A stretch of DNA of 64,000 nt from an uncultured Parvularculaceae bacterium (GTDB lineage: Bacteria; Pseudomonadota; Alphaproteobacteria; Caulobacterales; Parvularculaceae). This document shows positions 53,466 to 63,706 of the stretch, piece after piece. Each line of letters starts with the position of its first letter. Within the stretch, counting starts at the first letter, position 1. Both the position numbers and the translations under genes were made by a program. The stretch lies in contig CAMYLZ010000017.1 in NCBI GenBank assembly GCA_947259375.1, forward strand, positions 62,001-126,000. Reading direction: 5' to 3'. The notes under the pieces were generated by a model that was given only the letters and a program-made list of their open reading frames with translations, was not told where the DNA came from and did no database searches.

Positions 53466-54815
53466 TTACTTGGCTTTTTCAACGGCGCCGCAAATATCGC
53501 CCACCACCGACTTGACGAGATCGGCATTCTCGCCCTCGCCCATCACCCGGATCAGCGGCTCAGTGCCGGATTTTCGGATCACCAGCCGTCCGGTTTTGCC
53601 CAGCTTTTCTTCACCGGCCTTGATGGCCGCCATCACGGCCGCGGCCTGAAGCGGGTCGCCGCCCGTAAAACGGACATTTTGCAGCAATTGCGGAAACGGT
53701 TCGAAATTGCGGCAAGCGTCGGAAACCTTGCGGCCTTCGGCGGCGACCACCGCCAGCACTTGCAACGCCGTGACAAGGCCGTCGCCGGTCGTGCCGTAAT
53801 CGCTCAATATAACGTGCCCTGACGGTTCACCGCCGACATTCATGGCTTTGGCGCGCATCTCCTCGACCACATAACGGTCGCCGACCTTGGTGCGCGCCAG
53901 CGACAGCCCCTGGCCTTCAAGATACTTTTCAAGCCCCATATTGGCCATCACCGTCGAGACAATGCCGCCGCCCCTTAATGCGCCATTGGCGTTCCAGGCG
54001 CGCGCGATGAGTGCGAGAATCTGATCGCCGTCAATCAGCCGGCCCTTTTCATCACAGATGATGACGCGATCCGCATCGCCATCGAGGGCGATACCCACAT
54101 CGGCGCGATATTCCAGCACCGCGTCCTGCATTTTTTTCGGCGCGGTCGAACCGACATTCTGATTGATATTGAACCCGTTCGGCTCAATGCCGATGGATTT
54201 GACCTCAGCGCCCAGCTCCCACAGCACGGTCGGCGCGACCTTGTAACCGGCGCCATTGGCGCAATCGATCACCACGCGCACGCCGTCTAGCGAGGTGCGC
54301 CGCGGGAACGCCGCCTTTGCGAATTCGATATAACGGGCGCCGGCATCGTCGACGCGCTTGACCCGGCCGAGATCGGCCGCGCTTGCGCGCCCCGCCGCCA
54401 AGTCCTCCTTCATCAGCCGCTCGATCTCAAGCTCGGTTTCATCAGACAGCTTGAACCCGTCCGGGCCGAAAAACTTGACGCCATTGTCATGATACGGATT
54501 ATGAGAGGCGGAAATCATCACCCCGAGATCGGCGCGCAATGACCGCGTCAACATCGCCATCGCCGGCGTCGGCAACGGCCCGAGCAGGAAAACATCCATG
54601 CCGGATGCGGCAAAGCCCGCCGTCAGCGCCGGCTCGATCATATAGCCGGAAAGCCGCGTGTCCTTGCCGATCACGACCCGGTGACGATGGGCGCCGTTCT
54701 TGAACACCCGACCGACCGCCATGCCGAGGCGCAACATGCTGTCCGGCGCCATCGCGCCGGCATTGGCGAGACCGCGCACCCCGTCGGTTCCGAATATTTC
54801 GCGCTTGCCGCTCAT
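53466..54815 (-). CDS. glmM: Phosphoglucosamine mutase
   Basis: Converts glucosamine-6-phosphate to glucosamine-1-phosphate for UDP-GlcNAc. It is 449 aa from 54815 ([15 protein letters not shown]); an ATG at 54833 is possible and has more purines upstream. The phospho-serine loop is [12 protein letters not shown], the metal loop DGDADRVI, the sugar loop [11 protein letters not shown] and the phosphate loop [12 protein letters not shown]. It follows ftsH-folP on the same strand, the usual order. Confidence 0.97.
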   Translation of the reverse strand: MSGKREIFGTDGVRGLANAGAMAPDSMLRLGMAVGRVFKNGAHRHRVVIGKDTRLSGYMIEPALTAGFAASGMDVFLLGPLPTPAMAMLTRSLRADLGVMISASHNPYHDNGVKFFGPDGFKLSDETELEIERLMKEDLAAGRASAADLGRVKRVDDAGARYIEFAKAAFPRRTSLDGVRVVIDCANGAGYKVAPTVLWELGAEVKSIGIEPNGFNINQNVGSTAPKKMQDAVLEYRADVGIALDGDADRVIICDEKGRLIDGDQILALIARAWNANGALRGGGIVSTVMANMGLEKYLEGQGLSLARTKVGDRYVVEEMRAKAMNVGGEPSGHVILSDYGTTGDGLVTALQVLAVVAAEGRKVSDACRNFEPFPQLLQNVRFTGGDPLQAAAVMAAIKAGEEKLGKTGRLVIRKSGTEPLIRVMGEGENADLVKSVVGDICGAVEKAK

Positions 54816-54923
54816 CTGATCGTCGCCCCGCATGGGCCCGCCCTTCCCTTTAACTATTCCCCCTGATCCTAACACAGGAGGCTCGCCAAGGGTTTAACGC
54901 CAACATGATGGAATTTCCATGGC

Positions 54924-55739
54924 TTAGACCGGCGCCTTCGCGGCGATTGCACCCGCGACCGCCAAGGCCTGGCGCGTCGCCGCCACATCATGGACGCGGA
55001 TAATCGCCGCACCGCGCGCAAATCCGGCGAGCGCCGCCGCGATGGAGCCGCCCAGGCGTTCGCCGGCCGGCCCGTCGCGGTCGATTGCCGCAATGAAGCG
55101 CTTGCGCGAGGCGCCGACCAGCACCGGAACGCCAAGATCGCCAAAGCGGTCGATCCGCGCAAGCAATGCCAGATTGTCCTCAAGCCGCTTGCCGAAACCG
55201 ATGCCGGGATCGACGATCAGGCGCGCCCTCTCGACGCCAGCCGCGATGCATGCCGCAACCCGCCGCTCGAGAAAACTGAATACCTCTTCGACCACATCAT
55301 CATAATGCGGATTATCCTGCATGGTCTTTGGATCGCCCTGCGCATGCATGAGAACGATATCGCAGTCGAGCGCCGCCGCGATTTGCAGGCTGTCCGGCGC
55401 ATAGCCAAGAGCGGATACATCATTCCAGATCGCAGCGCCCGCGCGAATGGCGCTGCGAGCGACCGCCGGCTTGCGGGTATCGATGGAAAGCCGCGCCGTG
55501 CAACCCGCACGGATCAGCCCTTCGATGACCGGGAGCGTGCGGGCGATTTCTTCATTCGCAGGCACGGATTCCGCGCCTGGCCGCGTCGACTCGCCGCCAA
55601 TGTCGAGGATATCCGCCCCTTCCTCAACCAGCTTGAGGCCGTGGGCGACGGCTTCATCGGCATTCGAGAACCGTCCGCCGTCGGAGAATGAATCGGGCGT
55701 CGCATTGACGACGCCCATGATCTTGCAGCCGGCAGTCAA
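54924..55739 (-). CDS. folP: Dihydropteroate synthase
   Basis: Joins p-aminobenzoate to the pterin pyrophosphate in folate synthesis. It is 271 aa. MGVVNATPDSFSDGGRF, DIGGESTRPGAESV, DTRKPAVARSAIRAGAAIWND and DPGIGFGKRLEDNLALL are the standard motifs. The start is TTG at 55739, four bases after the ftsH stop and in the same frame, with AAGGGG eight bases upstream. The next Met (in MGVV) is too late for the first strand. Confidence 0.96.
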   Translation of the reverse strand: MTAGCKIMGVVNATPDSFSDGGRFSNADEAVAHGLKLVEEGADILDIGGESTRPGAESVPANEEIARTLPVIEGLIRAGCTARLSIDTRKPAVARSAIRAGAAIWNDVSALGYAPDSLQIAAALDCDIVLMHAQGDPKTMQDNPHYDDVVEEVFSFLERRVAACIAAGVERARLIVDPGIGFGKRLEDNLALLARIDRFGDLGVPVLVGASRKRFIAAIDRDGPAGERLGGSIAAALAGFARGAAIIRVHDVAATRQALAVAGAIAAKAPV

Positions 55740-55742
55740 GCG

Positions 55743-57677
55743 TCACACCCCTTGCGGGCTGGGCTCCATGGCGCCGGTTCCATCATCTTTCTTTTTACCG
55801 TCGGAGGTCGCGCCAGCGGTCGGGACGGATGAGGGCGGGGTTGTATCTTTCGGATCGAGCGGGTCTTCGCGCACGATCTTTTCGCCTTTGAAGAGCTTGG
55901 CGATTTCCTCGCCGGACAGCGTTTCAAACTCGAGCAGCGCCTGCGACAAGGCTTCCCAATCGTCGCGCCGGTCGGTGAGCACCTGCTTGGCGCGGTCAAA
56001 GCCTTCTTGGACGAAACGCTTGATCTCGTCTTCGATCAGCTTCGCGGTTTCACCGGAGATCGACTTGTTGCGCGCAATTGACTGGCCGAGGAACACTTCG
56101 CCTTCGTCTTCGGCATAGGCGATCGGGCCGAGCTTTTCAGAAAGCCCGTATTGCGTGACCATTGCCCGGGCGATCTTGGTGGCGTGCTCAATGTCGGACT
56201 GGGCGCCGGAGGTGACTTTCTCCTTGCCGAATTTCAACTCTTCGGCGACGCGCCCGCCCATGGCCATAGCAATGCGTGCTTTCATCTGCTCAAGCGTCAT
56301 CGAATAGCGATCCCGCTCGGGCAGCGACTGCACCATGCCAAGCGCGCGCCCGCGCGGGATGATCGTCGCCTTGTGCACAGGATCGTTGCCCGGCACATCA
56401 ATCGCGACCAGCGCGTGGCCCGCTTCATGATAGGCGGTGAGCATTTTTTCTTCTTCGGTCATTACTAGCGATCGACGTTCCGCGCCCATCATGACCTTGT
56501 CCTTGGCGTCGTCGAATTCCTTCGCCGTCACGAACCGTTTGCCGCGCCGCGCGGCCAGCAACGCCGCCTCATTAACGAGATTGGCGAGATCGGCGCCGGA
56601 AAAGCCCGGCGTGCCGCGCGCAATGGTGCGGATATTCACATCCGGCGCCAGCGGCACTTTCTTGGCATGCACATTCAAAATCTTTTCGCGGCCGATGACG
56701 TCCGGGTTCGGCACCACCACCTGCCGGTCGAAACGGCCAGGGCGCAACAGCGCCGGGTCGAGCACATCCGGCCGGTTGGTCGCGGCGATCAGGATGATGC
56801 CTTCATTGGCCTCAAAGCCGTCCATCTCAACCAGGAGTTGGTTCAGCGTCTGCTCGCGCTCGTCATTGCCGCCGCCGAGACCAGCGCCGCGATGGCGGCC
56901 GACCGCATCGATCTCGTCGATGAAGATGATGCAGGGCGCATTCTTTTTGGCCTGATCGAACATGTCGCGCACGCGGCTCGCGCCGACGCCGACAAACATT
57001 TCAACGAAGTCTGAACCCGAAATCGTAAAGAACGGCACATTGGCTTCGCCGGCGATGGCGCGGGCGAGCAAGGTCTTGCCGGTTCCTGGCGGGCCGACCA
57101 GCAACGCGCCTTTCGGGATCTTGCCGCCGAGGCGTTGGAACTTCATCGGGTCTTTCAGATATTCGACGATTTCCTCAAGCTCTTCTTTGGCTTCATCAAT
57201 GCCTGCGACGTCGTCAAAAGTGACGCGCCCCTGGCGCTCGGTCAAAAGCTTCGCGCGGCTTTTGCCAAAGCCCATGGCCTTGCCGCCGGCGCCTTGCATC
57301 TGGCGCATGACAAAGAAAAAGAAGGCGAGGAAAATCAACAGCGGCAGAATGTTGAACAGCAGCGACAACAGCACCGGCAGTTCTTCTTCCTTCTGGATCT
57401 CGGTATTGACGCCGGCCGAGTTCAACTTGTCGGCGATTTCCGTCTGTCCATCCTCAGGGATCGTCGTGACGAACTCGCCGCCATTGGCGAGCTCGCCCGT
57501 GACCTGTCCTTTTGCGACGGAAGCGGTGGCGATGCCGCCGGTCTCCACCTGCTCAATAAAATCGGAATATTTCAGCTGCTGGGGCTGCGGCCCGGGCGCT
57601 GAGAATTCGAACAGCTGCAAGGCCACCAGAAAGAAAACAATTACGAGGCCCCAGATCAGAAGATTGCGTCCGTTCAT
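55743..57677 (-). CDS. ftsH: ATP-dependent zinc metalloprotease FtsH
   Basis: Hexameric membrane AAA+ protease that degrades misfolded membrane proteins and regulators. It is 644 aa. Two transmembrane helices lie at about 7-25 and 103-125. Walker A is GPPGTGKT (about 198-205), Walker [12 protein letters not shown], the second region of homology [20 protein letters not shown], and the zinc site HEAGH near 420. The acidic C-terminus ends in a Ser/Thr/Pro-rich tail. It lies between tilS and folP, as in many Alphaproteobacteria. Confidence 0.98.
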   Translation of the reverse strand: MNGRNLLIWGLVIVFFLVALQLFEFSAPGPQPQQLKYSDFIEQVETGGIATASVAKGQVTGELANGGEFVTTIPEDGQTEIADKLNSAGVNTEIQKEEELPVLLSLLFNILPLLIFLAFFFFVMRQMQGAGGKAMGFGKSRAKLLTERQGRVTFDDVAGIDEAKEELEEIVEYLKDPMKFQRLGGKIPKGALLVGPPGTGKTLLARAIAGEANVPFFTISGSDFVEMFVGVGASRVRDMFDQAKKNAPCIIFIDEIDAVGRHRGAGLGGGNDEREQTLNQLLVEMDGFEANEGIILIAATNRPDVLDPALLRPGRFDRQVVVPNPDVIGREKILNVHAKKVPLAPDVNIRTIARGTPGFSGADLANLVNEAALLAARRGKRFVTAKEFDDAKDKVMMGAERRSLVMTEEEKMLTAYHEAGHALVAIDVPGNDPVHKATIIPRGRALGMVQSLPERDRYSMTLEQMKARIAMAMGGRVAEELKFGKEKVTSGAQSDIEHATKIARAMVTQYGLSEKLGPIAYAEDEGEVFLGQSIARNKSISGETAKLIEDEIKRFVQEGFDRAKQVLTDRRDDWEALSQALLEFETLSGEEIAKLFKGEKIVREDPLDPKDTTPPSSVPTAGATSDGKKKDDGTGAMEPSPQGV

Positions 57678-57825
57678 TCGATATCCCTTTTGGCCGTCCT
57701 GTCCGGCCTGGTTTATGCGCCTGCGCGCGAGCTTTGACGGCCCGCCGCGTCACATGCGTTCGAGCCTAGTAGATAGGCGTTAAGAAATGCCAGCGCTATC
57801 TCTGCGGCGATTTTTCACTGTCAGA

Positions 57826-59118
57826 CTACGAAAATCTAACAATTTCGCCGAGATAGCGCTCGCGGGTCAGCGCCTTCGCCGCGCAGCGGCTCCCCCCCAT
57901 AAATGGGAGCGCCGGCGCGCCAATCAACTCACCGCCTGAAAACAGGCCCGGCAGGCTTTCAAGGGCCTCGAGCGGCCCATGGAACAGGTGCGCGCGCGGC
58001 CCCAGAAACCGCGCGGCGCCGGTCCCCATAGGCCCCGCCGCAAGGTCGCGCGCGCCGGCGGCGGCGCGCATGATGAACCGCCGGTCCCACAACAAAACTT
58101 TTCCAAGCGGCTGCAAGGCTTGCGGGGCAACGCCGGCCCGGCCTGTCAGCGCCGCCGGCTCGCGGAAGAAAAAGAGCCGTCCGCGCCAGCGCCGGACAAG
58201 CGCGCCGCCAAGGCTCGCCGCGCCGGACTCAAGGGCTTGCGCCGCAGCGGCGGCGGCCTTTTGCGCATCCGGCGAAAAGGCGCCGCCGCTGGCCGCATGA
58301 ATGAGGCGCCGGGCGAGCCCTTCGGCGCCGGGCGCGTCGACGTCCCAGCGAGCGAGCGAAACCCCGCCCCAGCCATGAAAGCAGCCGCCAAGGGCGGAAA
58401 ACAGCCTATCTTCCTGCGCTTTGAGGCGCACCGCCGCCATCTTTAACTTGCTCGCCGTCTCGACAAGGGCGCTCGCGCTCAACAAATCCTGCTCGCCCAA
58501 CGACGCGAGAAGCGCGCGCACGCGCACCCGCTCAAACGCCGCATCATCATTGGACGGATCATCTATAAAGTCCTGCCCGAGGCTCGCCAGATATTCAGTC
58601 ACAGCCTTGCGCGCGACATCAAGCAACGGGCGCAAGAGACGCAGCGGCGCGCCGGGGCCGGCGGCGACGAATGTTTCCGCATTCATCGCCGACAATCCGT
58701 TCGCGCCCGCCCCGCGCGCGAGCCGCATGAATGCCGTCTCGGCCTGATCGTCGCGCGTATGGGCGGTCAACAACGCCCCGCAATCATGGCGCGCAGCGGC
58801 GTGGATCAATAATGTGTATCGCGCGGCGCGGGCGGCGGCCTGAATGCCGGTTGAGGGTTTGGCGCCCTCCCAGCGAAGCGTTTCATGGACGACGCCGAGC
58901 CGGGCGCACCATGCCGCGACTTGCGCCGCTTCTTTCGCGGCTTCAGGGCGCAGCCCATGATCGACCGTCAATGCAACGAGCTCTACGTCAGTGCGGCTTG
59001 CATAGTCTGCGCTCAATCTCAGCAGCGCCATGGAATCGCGGCCGCCGGAAATGGCAAGCCCAATGCGCTGCGGCGCGTTCAGCATCGCCAAACGCGCCGC
59101 AAAAGCGTCCTGATCCAT
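57826..59118 (-). CDS. tilS: tRNA(Ile)-lysidine synthase
   Basis: Adds lysine to C34 of tRNA-Ile(CAU) so that it reads AUA. About 430 aa from the ATG at 59118 (MDQDAFAARLAM). A TTG at 59148 preceded by AGGGGG would add ten residues and cannot be excluded. The PP-loop is ISGGRDSMALLRL, with LTVDHGLRPEA, TAHTRDDQAETAFMRLARG and RPLLDVARKAVTEYL following. It starts a few bases after cpoB ends. Confidence 0.94.
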   Translation of the reverse strand: MDQDAFAARLAMLNAPQRIGLAISGGRDSMALLRLSADYASRTDVELVALTVDHGLRPEAAKEAAQVAAWCARLGVVHETLRWEGAKPSTGIQAAARAARYTLLIHAAARHDCGALLTAHTRDDQAETAFMRLARGAGANGLSAMNAETFVAAGPGAPLRLLRPLLDVARKAVTEYLASLGQDFIDDPSNDDAAFERVRVRALLASLGEQDLLSASALVETASKLKMAAVRLKAQEDRLFSALGGCFHGWGGVSLARWDVDAPGAEGLARRLIHAASGGAFSPDAQKAAAAAAQALESGAASLGGALVRRWRGRLFFFREPAALTGRAGVAPQALQPLGKVLLWDRRFIMRAAAGARDLAAGPMGTGAARFLGPRAHLFHGPLEALESLPGLFSGGELIGAPALPFMGGSRCAAKALTRERYLGEIVRFS

Positions 59119-59156
59119 TCCGTCAGTATGCGAAGGGTTGTCGCGCAACGCGCCCC

Positions 59157-59975
59157 CTACATGCAGTCAATGCGCGCCATTTCGAGATCGGCCCGCTGGA
59201 GAACCGCCGCTGGCGCATTCGGATGTTTCGATTTCATGGTCTTGAACACGGTGCAGGCTTCTTTTGACTTATCGAGCCGCGAAAAAGCGGTGCCGAGCTT
59301 CAGATAAGCTTCAGCCGACCGGCCGTTATTCGGATAATTGCGGATATGCGCAATGAACGCATCCGCTGCAGCGGCGTTTTCTTCCAGCGCCAGATGAATT
59401 TCGCCGAGCCGGAACTGCGCATCCGGCGTGCGGGCGTGATTCGGAAAAGCTTCGAGATAGAGGCTGAACGCCGCCTTGGCGCGCTGATAATCGCCGGCGA
59501 GGATAAAGCGCGACGCATAATCGAACGCTGCGTCAGGGTCGAGCGGCAAGGCGACATCGCCGCCCGGATCGCGTATTTCGCTGGCGATTTGATCTGCGAT
59601 CGGATCACTTTCACCTTCTGCGCCGCGGCCTAGCAGATCGACCGGCCCGCGCGCCGCCGGCGCCGCAAACGGATCGCCATAAGCGCTCGCCGCACCCTCG
59701 CCGGAAAGCGCCGCGCTGATCGCGTCAAGGCGGCGATTGGCCTGCTCAAGCTCGTGGGTCAGCTCTTCGATACGGCCTGTGAGTAGCTGGTTCTGGCGTT
59801 CAAGCTCGGAGATTTTCACCAATGCGGTGCGGTGTCCGGCAATCGCCTGCTGAACCTCGGCCATCTGCGCCTGCAAGGCGCGCACGTCATCCTTGGTCCC
59901 GGCGGACGCTGTTCCCGTCAACAAAAGCGCACCGATCAGCGCCGCGGCCCCCGCCCTGAAGCTCAATCTCTTCAT
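59157..59975 (-). CDS. cpoB: Tol-Pal system protein YbgF/CpoB
   Basis: Periplasmic TPR protein that coordinates Tol-Pal with peptidoglycan synthesis during division. It is 272 aa from the ATG at 59975 (MKRLSFRAGAAALIGALLL), with AGG-rich bases upstream. A signal peptide ends near ASAG (24). A coiled coil (about 30-95) precedes a linker and the TPR domain, AAFDYASRFILAGDYQRAKAAFSLYL, FRLGEIHLALEENAAAADAF and AYLKLGTAFSRLDKSKEACTVF. It follows pal after a terminator, so it may have its own promoter. Confidence 0.94.
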   Translation of the reverse strand: MKRLSFRAGAAALIGALLLTGTASAGTKDDVRALQAQMAEVQQAIAGHRTALVKISELERQNQLLTGRIEELTHELEQANRRLDAISAALSGEGAASAYGDPFAAPAARGPVDLLGRGAEGESDPIADQIASEIRDPGGDVALPLDPDAAFDYASRFILAGDYQRAKAAFSLYLEAFPNHARTPDAQFRLGEIHLALEENAAAADAFIAHIRNYPNNGRSAEAYLKLGTAFSRLDKSKEACTVFKTMKSKHPNAPAAVLQRADLEMARIDCM

Positions 59976-60110
59976 CACCCTTACCTCAACAATTATCTGC
60001 GCCACGGCAGCCCAACAAGCCTGCCCCATCGCCGTTTCGCCGCGCATTATGGCACGAAAGCACGGCGAAAAAACGTTTGGCGTCTAAATTCGGCCCAATT
60101 ACGGCAAAGA

Positions 60111-60144
60111 AAAAGCGCGCCTGTCGCAAAGACGGCGCGCTTTT
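60111..60144. terminator. Bidirectional terminator after pal
   Basis: A perfect stem AAAAGCGCGCC (60111-60121) and GGCGCGCTTTT (60134-60144) with a 12-base loop lies between the pal stop and cpoB start. Minus-strand transcripts from pal would end here. Confidence 0.9.
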
Positions 60145-60170
60145 CCGAACGTCACCTTGCGGTTGGCCGC

Positions 60171-60677
60171 TTATGCGCCGACCGAGCGAAGCGTCGTCGT
60201 CGAATTACGGTTGAGCGACCAGGCCGCTTCCGTTGAGCGCGGATCGATCGGGCGTTCCTTGCCGTAGGACACGGTCGTGACGCGCGACGCGTCAACACCG
60301 AGGCTTACGAGATAGGATTTCGCCGCTTCCGCGCGACGCGCGCCGAGCGCGAGGTTGTATTCACGCGTGCCGCGCTCGTCGCAATTGCCGGCGACGAGGA
60401 TGCGGGCTTCGGGATATTCCTTCAGCCATGCCGCCTGCTTGGCGAGCGTCGCCTGCGCCTGCGGCGTCAGCGTGTACTGATCATAGGCGAAAAAGACGCG
60501 GTGACCGGCGGCGTTTTCGAGATCGGCCTGGCTGCCCGGAACCGGGCCAGCCGGCGCCGGGGCCGGCGTCGTATCCGCACCTGCTGTCGTATCGACAACC
60601 GGGCCGTCGGTGCTCGCACAAGCGGAAAGCAGCGCCACCGATGCTACAACCCCCGCGATCTTGATGATATTCTTCAT
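60171..60677 (-). CDS. pal: Peptidoglycan-associated lipoprotein
   Basis: Outer-membrane lipoprotein that binds peptidoglycan and TolB. It is 168 aa. The lipobox LSAC (in VALLSACASTDG) is near residue 20, followed by a Thr/Pro/Ala linker. The OmpA-like domain is intact: VFFAYDQYTLTPQAQATLAKQ, VAGNCDERGTREYNLALGARRA and the C-terminal VSYGKERPID. A strong terminator follows, so pal ends its transcript or attenuates it. Confidence 0.97.
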   Translation of the reverse strand: MKNIIKIAGVVASVALLSACASTDGPVVDTTAGADTTPAPAPAGPVPGSQADLENAAGHRVFFAYDQYTLTPQAQATLAKQAAWLKEYPEARILVAGNCDERGTREYNLALGARRAEAAKSYLVSLGVDASRVTTVSYGKERPIDPRSTEAAWSLNRNSTTTLRSVGA

Positions 60678-60980
60678 AACTTCAGCTCCACTTCCCAGCC
60701 TCCGGTTTTTGCTGAACCGTCGACTTGTATTGTCCGGCCGGCGGGACCGCCCCCACCTGACAGCCTCTTTGTTGTTTCCTTACGCGACGTTTGCGGGCGT
60801 GCAACCACCGCGGGGTCTTTTACTTCCCCCTCATTACAATTCAGTGTCGGCCAAACGCAAAAATTTAACCGACATTTGAATCGTAGCGAGACATGCGCCA
60901 GCAATCAAGAAAGACTGTTCCGGCGCGAAAATGAATTTTAAGTTACGATCCGCTCGGATTTTCTCCCGGTTTAAAAGACG
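60678..60980 (-). promoter_or_regulatory. Intergenic stretch between tolB and pal
   Basis: These 303 bases hold no gene. The half nearest tolB is AT-rich (AAATTTAAC- and TTTTAAGTTA-like words near 60870 and 60938), which suggests a separate pal promoter. No clear terminator follows tolB, so read-through is also possible. Confidence 0.4.
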
Positions 60981-62321
60981 TTAAGGCAAAAGCGGGGACC
61001 AGGCGGGGTCGGAAGCATCGCCCGGCGTTCGCACCCGCCGCAAATTCCGGCCCGTCAAATCCACCGACCAGAGCGATGTTTCGCCGCCGGAACCGTCCCG
61101 GCGGGTCGGCGTCTGGCGATAGAACATCAGCACCCTGCCATTCGGCGCCCAAGTCGGCCCTTCCTCGAGGAAGCTCTCGGTCAACAGCCGCTCGCCGGTG
61201 CCGTCAGGCCGAATAACGCCGATATAAAAGCGCCCCTGATAGGACCGGGTGAATGCGATGAGGTCGCCGCGCGGGCTCCAGACCGGCGTCTGATAGCGTC
61301 CTTCGCCAAATGTGATCCGCTTCTGGTCCGAGCCGTCGGCGTTCATGGTGTAAATCTGCTGCGAGCCGCCGCGATCGGAGGTAAATGCGATGCGCCGTCC
61401 GTCCGGCGACATGGTCGGCGAGGTGTCGATCGCCGCATTATCGGTCAGGCGCGTCAATTGCCGCGTCGACAGATCCATCTTGAAGACATCGGAATTGCCG
61501 GAGCGCTCCATCGACATGATCACCTGGCGACCATCGGGCGAGAAGCGCGGCGCGAAAGTCATGCCGCGAAAGGTGCCGAGCTGTTCCTGCTCGCCGGTTT
61601 CAATATTGAAGAGGTAAACCTGACCCGGGCGATTATCATAAAGCGCCATATAGGTGATCTGCTGCTGGGTCGGCGAAAAGCGCGGGGTCAGCACCTGATA
61701 GCCTAGCCCGTCGGTCAGCGGGATTGGATTGGCGCCGTCCTGGTCCATGATCATCAGGCGCTTGACCTTGTTTTCTTTCGGCCCGGTTTCATGCACGAAA
61801 ACGACGCGCGTATCGAAATAACCGTCCTCGCCGGTCAGCGTTTTGTAGACAAAGTCCGAGACTTTATGCGCCGCGCGCCGCCAGTTATCCGCCGGCGTCT
61901 TGAACGCAACCGCGCCGAGCTGTTCATTGGCGGAAACGTCCCACACCCGGGTCGAGACCTGAATGCGCCCATCCGGCAGTTCCACGACCTCGCCCACTAG
62001 CAGCACTTGCGCATTGATGATGCGCCAGTCGGCAAAGCGCGGGCGCACATTCACGCTTTCCGGCTTTTCGATATAGGCGCGCTGATCAATCACCTGGAAC
62101 AGGCCCGACCGGTCGAGATCGTTCATGACAACGCCGGTGATGTCGCGGCCAAGGCCCGCCGGCTGCCCTTCGGCGCCGAGAAAATCCGGCACGGCGATCG
62201 GCATCGGATCGATATTGCCCTGGGTGATGTCGATCGTCACGCGCTGCGCTGCGGCGGGCGCGAGGGCGGCCGCAATCGCGGCGGCGAGAATGGTCAAGGC
62301 GATGGTCAACAGTCTTTTCAT
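60981..62321 (-). CDS. tolB: Tol-Pal system protein TolB
   Basis: Periplasmic beta-propeller linking TolA and Pal. It is 446 aa from the ATG at 62321 (MKRLLTIALTILAAAIAAAL), with AAAGAGAG upstream. The signal peptide ends at APAAAQ. The N-terminal domain (ITQGNIDPMPIAVPDF, GVVMNDLDRSGLFQVID) precedes a six-bladed propeller with PRFSPDGRQVIMSMERSGN, SPTMSPDGRRIAFTSDRGG and TPVWSPRGDLIAFT. It follows the tolA-like gene. Confidence 0.97.
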   Translation of the reverse strand: MKRLLTIALTILAAAIAAALAPAAAQRVTIDITQGNIDPMPIAVPDFLGAEGQPAGLGRDITGVVMNDLDRSGLFQVIDQRAYIEKPESVNVRPRFADWRIINAQVLLVGEVVELPDGRIQVSTRVWDVSANEQLGAVAFKTPADNWRRAAHKVSDFVYKTLTGEDGYFDTRVVFVHETGPKENKVKRLMIMDQDGANPIPLTDGLGYQVLTPRFSPTQQQITYMALYDNRPGQVYLFNIETGEQEQLGTFRGMTFAPRFSPDGRQVIMSMERSGNSDVFKMDLSTRQLTRLTDNAAIDTSPTMSPDGRRIAFTSDRGGSQQIYTMNADGSDQKRITFGEGRYQTPVWSPRGDLIAFTRSYQGRFYIGVIRPDGTGERLLTESFLEEGPTWAPNGRVLMFYRQTPTRRDGSGGETSLWSVDLTGRNLRRVRTPGDASDPAWSPLLP

Positions 62322-62360
62322 GTCGCTACTCTCTTTCAAGGCCCCCGAGAATGTCCCCGT

Positions 62361-63230
62361 CTAACGCCCGGCCATTTCCGCCGGATTGAAAACCAGCCGC
62401 ATTTCTTTCCAGCTTTCATACTGGTCTGGCGGCAGGAAATCATAGGGCGCGCATTCATTTGTCGCCGAGACCGCTTCGCGCTCCGCCACTTTCCAGAACT
62501 GATTGCCGGAAAGATTGATCTGCAAGGCGTTTTCAACCCGCGGCGGCGAGGCGAGCGTGCCGTCGCGATTTAGCTCGAACTGCAAAACGACAATCAGCCG
62601 TTCCGGTTCCGGCGCGCCGACGATCGAAGCAACGGACCAGCAGGGCTGCACCGCGGATTTCATTTTCTGAATGACGCTTGCCGAAAGGCGGTCGCCGGCG
62701 CCGACGGCGGCGCGGGCGTTCTCCGCCGTTTGCCGCGTCTCCGACGGCGCCGTGCTGGCCGGCGCGGCGCGCGCGGCTTCTTTTTCCTTGTCGATCAGTT
62801 TCGACAGGGCGTCGAGATCAAGCTCGTCCGGCTCCTGGCGCTTCGGCTTGACGCTGGGGGCGGCTTTTGGCGGCTCCGGCTTTGGATCCGGCGCTGGCGC
62901 TTCCGGTTCCGGTTCCGGCTCGCTGACGACCGGCGCCGGTTCGGGCTCCGGTTCGGCGACCGTTTCCTCAACCAGTTCTTCGACCGGCGCGGGCCGCTCT
63001 TCTTCCGGCTCGGGCTCGGGCAAATCCGGCTCTTCGATTTCTTCCTCGACCGGTTCAGGCGCCGCCGCCGGCACGCTTGTTTTCAGATCAAGCTCCGCCT
63101 CGCGGATCAACTCAAGCGGAATATACGGCTCCGGCGTCAAATCCGGCAGCCGCCCGATCGGCGGAGCGATAAACGCCGCGCCGACAATGGCGAGATGCAA
63201 AAGGATCGAAGCGAAGACGCCGAAACGCAT
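62361..63230 (-). CDS. tolA: TolA-like cell-envelope energy transducer
   Basis: Protein of 289 aa with one N-terminal membrane helix (about 5-26). A long Pro-Glu-rich middle part (about 55-135, PEPEPE-type repeats) spans the periplasm. The C-terminal domain (about 190-289) has VIQKMKSAVQPCWSV and LIVVLQFELNRDGTLASPP, a TolA/TonB-C type fold with two Cys. Sequence identity to enterobacterial TolA is low, but position between tolR and tolB fixes the role. Confidence 0.9.
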   Translation of the reverse strand: MRFGVFASILLHLAIVGAAFIAPPIGRLPDLTPEPYIPLELIREAELDLKTSVPAAAPEPVEEEIEEPDLPEPEPEEERPAPVEELVEETVAEPEPEPAPVVSEPEPEPEAPAPDPKPEPPKAAPSVKPKRQEPDELDLDALSKLIDKEKEAARAAPASTAPSETRQTAENARAAVGAGDRLSASVIQKMKSAVQPCWSVASIVGAPEPERLIVVLQFELNRDGTLASPPRVENALQINLSGNQFWKVAEREAVSATNECAPYDFLPPDQYESWKEMRLVFNPAEMAGR

Positions 63231-63271
63231 GAAACCCCTAAGGACCTTGTCTTACAAACCGTCCGTATGCG

Positions 63272-63706
63272 TCACTGCAATTCCGGATCGGTAACGAGAC
63301 CGATGCGGCGGAAACCGGCAGCGTTAATTCTGCCCATCACCCGCACCACGTCCCCATAAGCGCGGTTTTGATCGCCGCGAATGAAAATCCGCTGGTCATA
63401 GCCGGCCACTGCCACCGCCTCGAGATGCGCGACGAGATCTTCATATTCCACCGGCGTTTCCTGCACATAAATCGTGCCGTCCGCAGAAACGGTTACCGTC
63501 AGAGGCTCGCCCGTATCCTCGATCGGATTGGCAGCGGTTTCCGGCAGGTCAACCGACACGCCGACCGTCAAAAGAGGCGCGGCGACCATGAAGACGATCA
63601 ACAGCACCAGCATGACATCGACCAGCGGCGTGACGTTGATCTCCGCCATATGGCGCGTTCGGCCGGGGCGATGACGCCCGCCGCCGGGATTGAGATTGGC
63701 GCCCAT
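63272..63706 (-). CDS. tolR: Tol-Pal system protein TolR (ExbD family)
   Basis: Inner-membrane partner of TolQ in the proton-driven Tol motor. It is 144 aa. The family hallmark MAEINVTPLVDVMLVLLIVFMV (about 20-41), whose membrane Asp takes part in proton flow, is present. The periplasmic domain follows with GYDQRIFIRGDQNRAYGDVV. The start overlaps the tolQ stop (ATGA). Confidence 0.96.
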   Translation of the reverse strand: MGANLNPGGGRHRPGRTRHMAEINVTPLVDVMLVLLIVFMVAAPLLTVGVSVDLPETAANPIEDTGEPLTVTVSADGTIYVQETPVEYEDLVAHLEAVAVAGYDQRIFIRGDQNRAYGDVVRVMGRINAAGFRRIGLVTDPELQ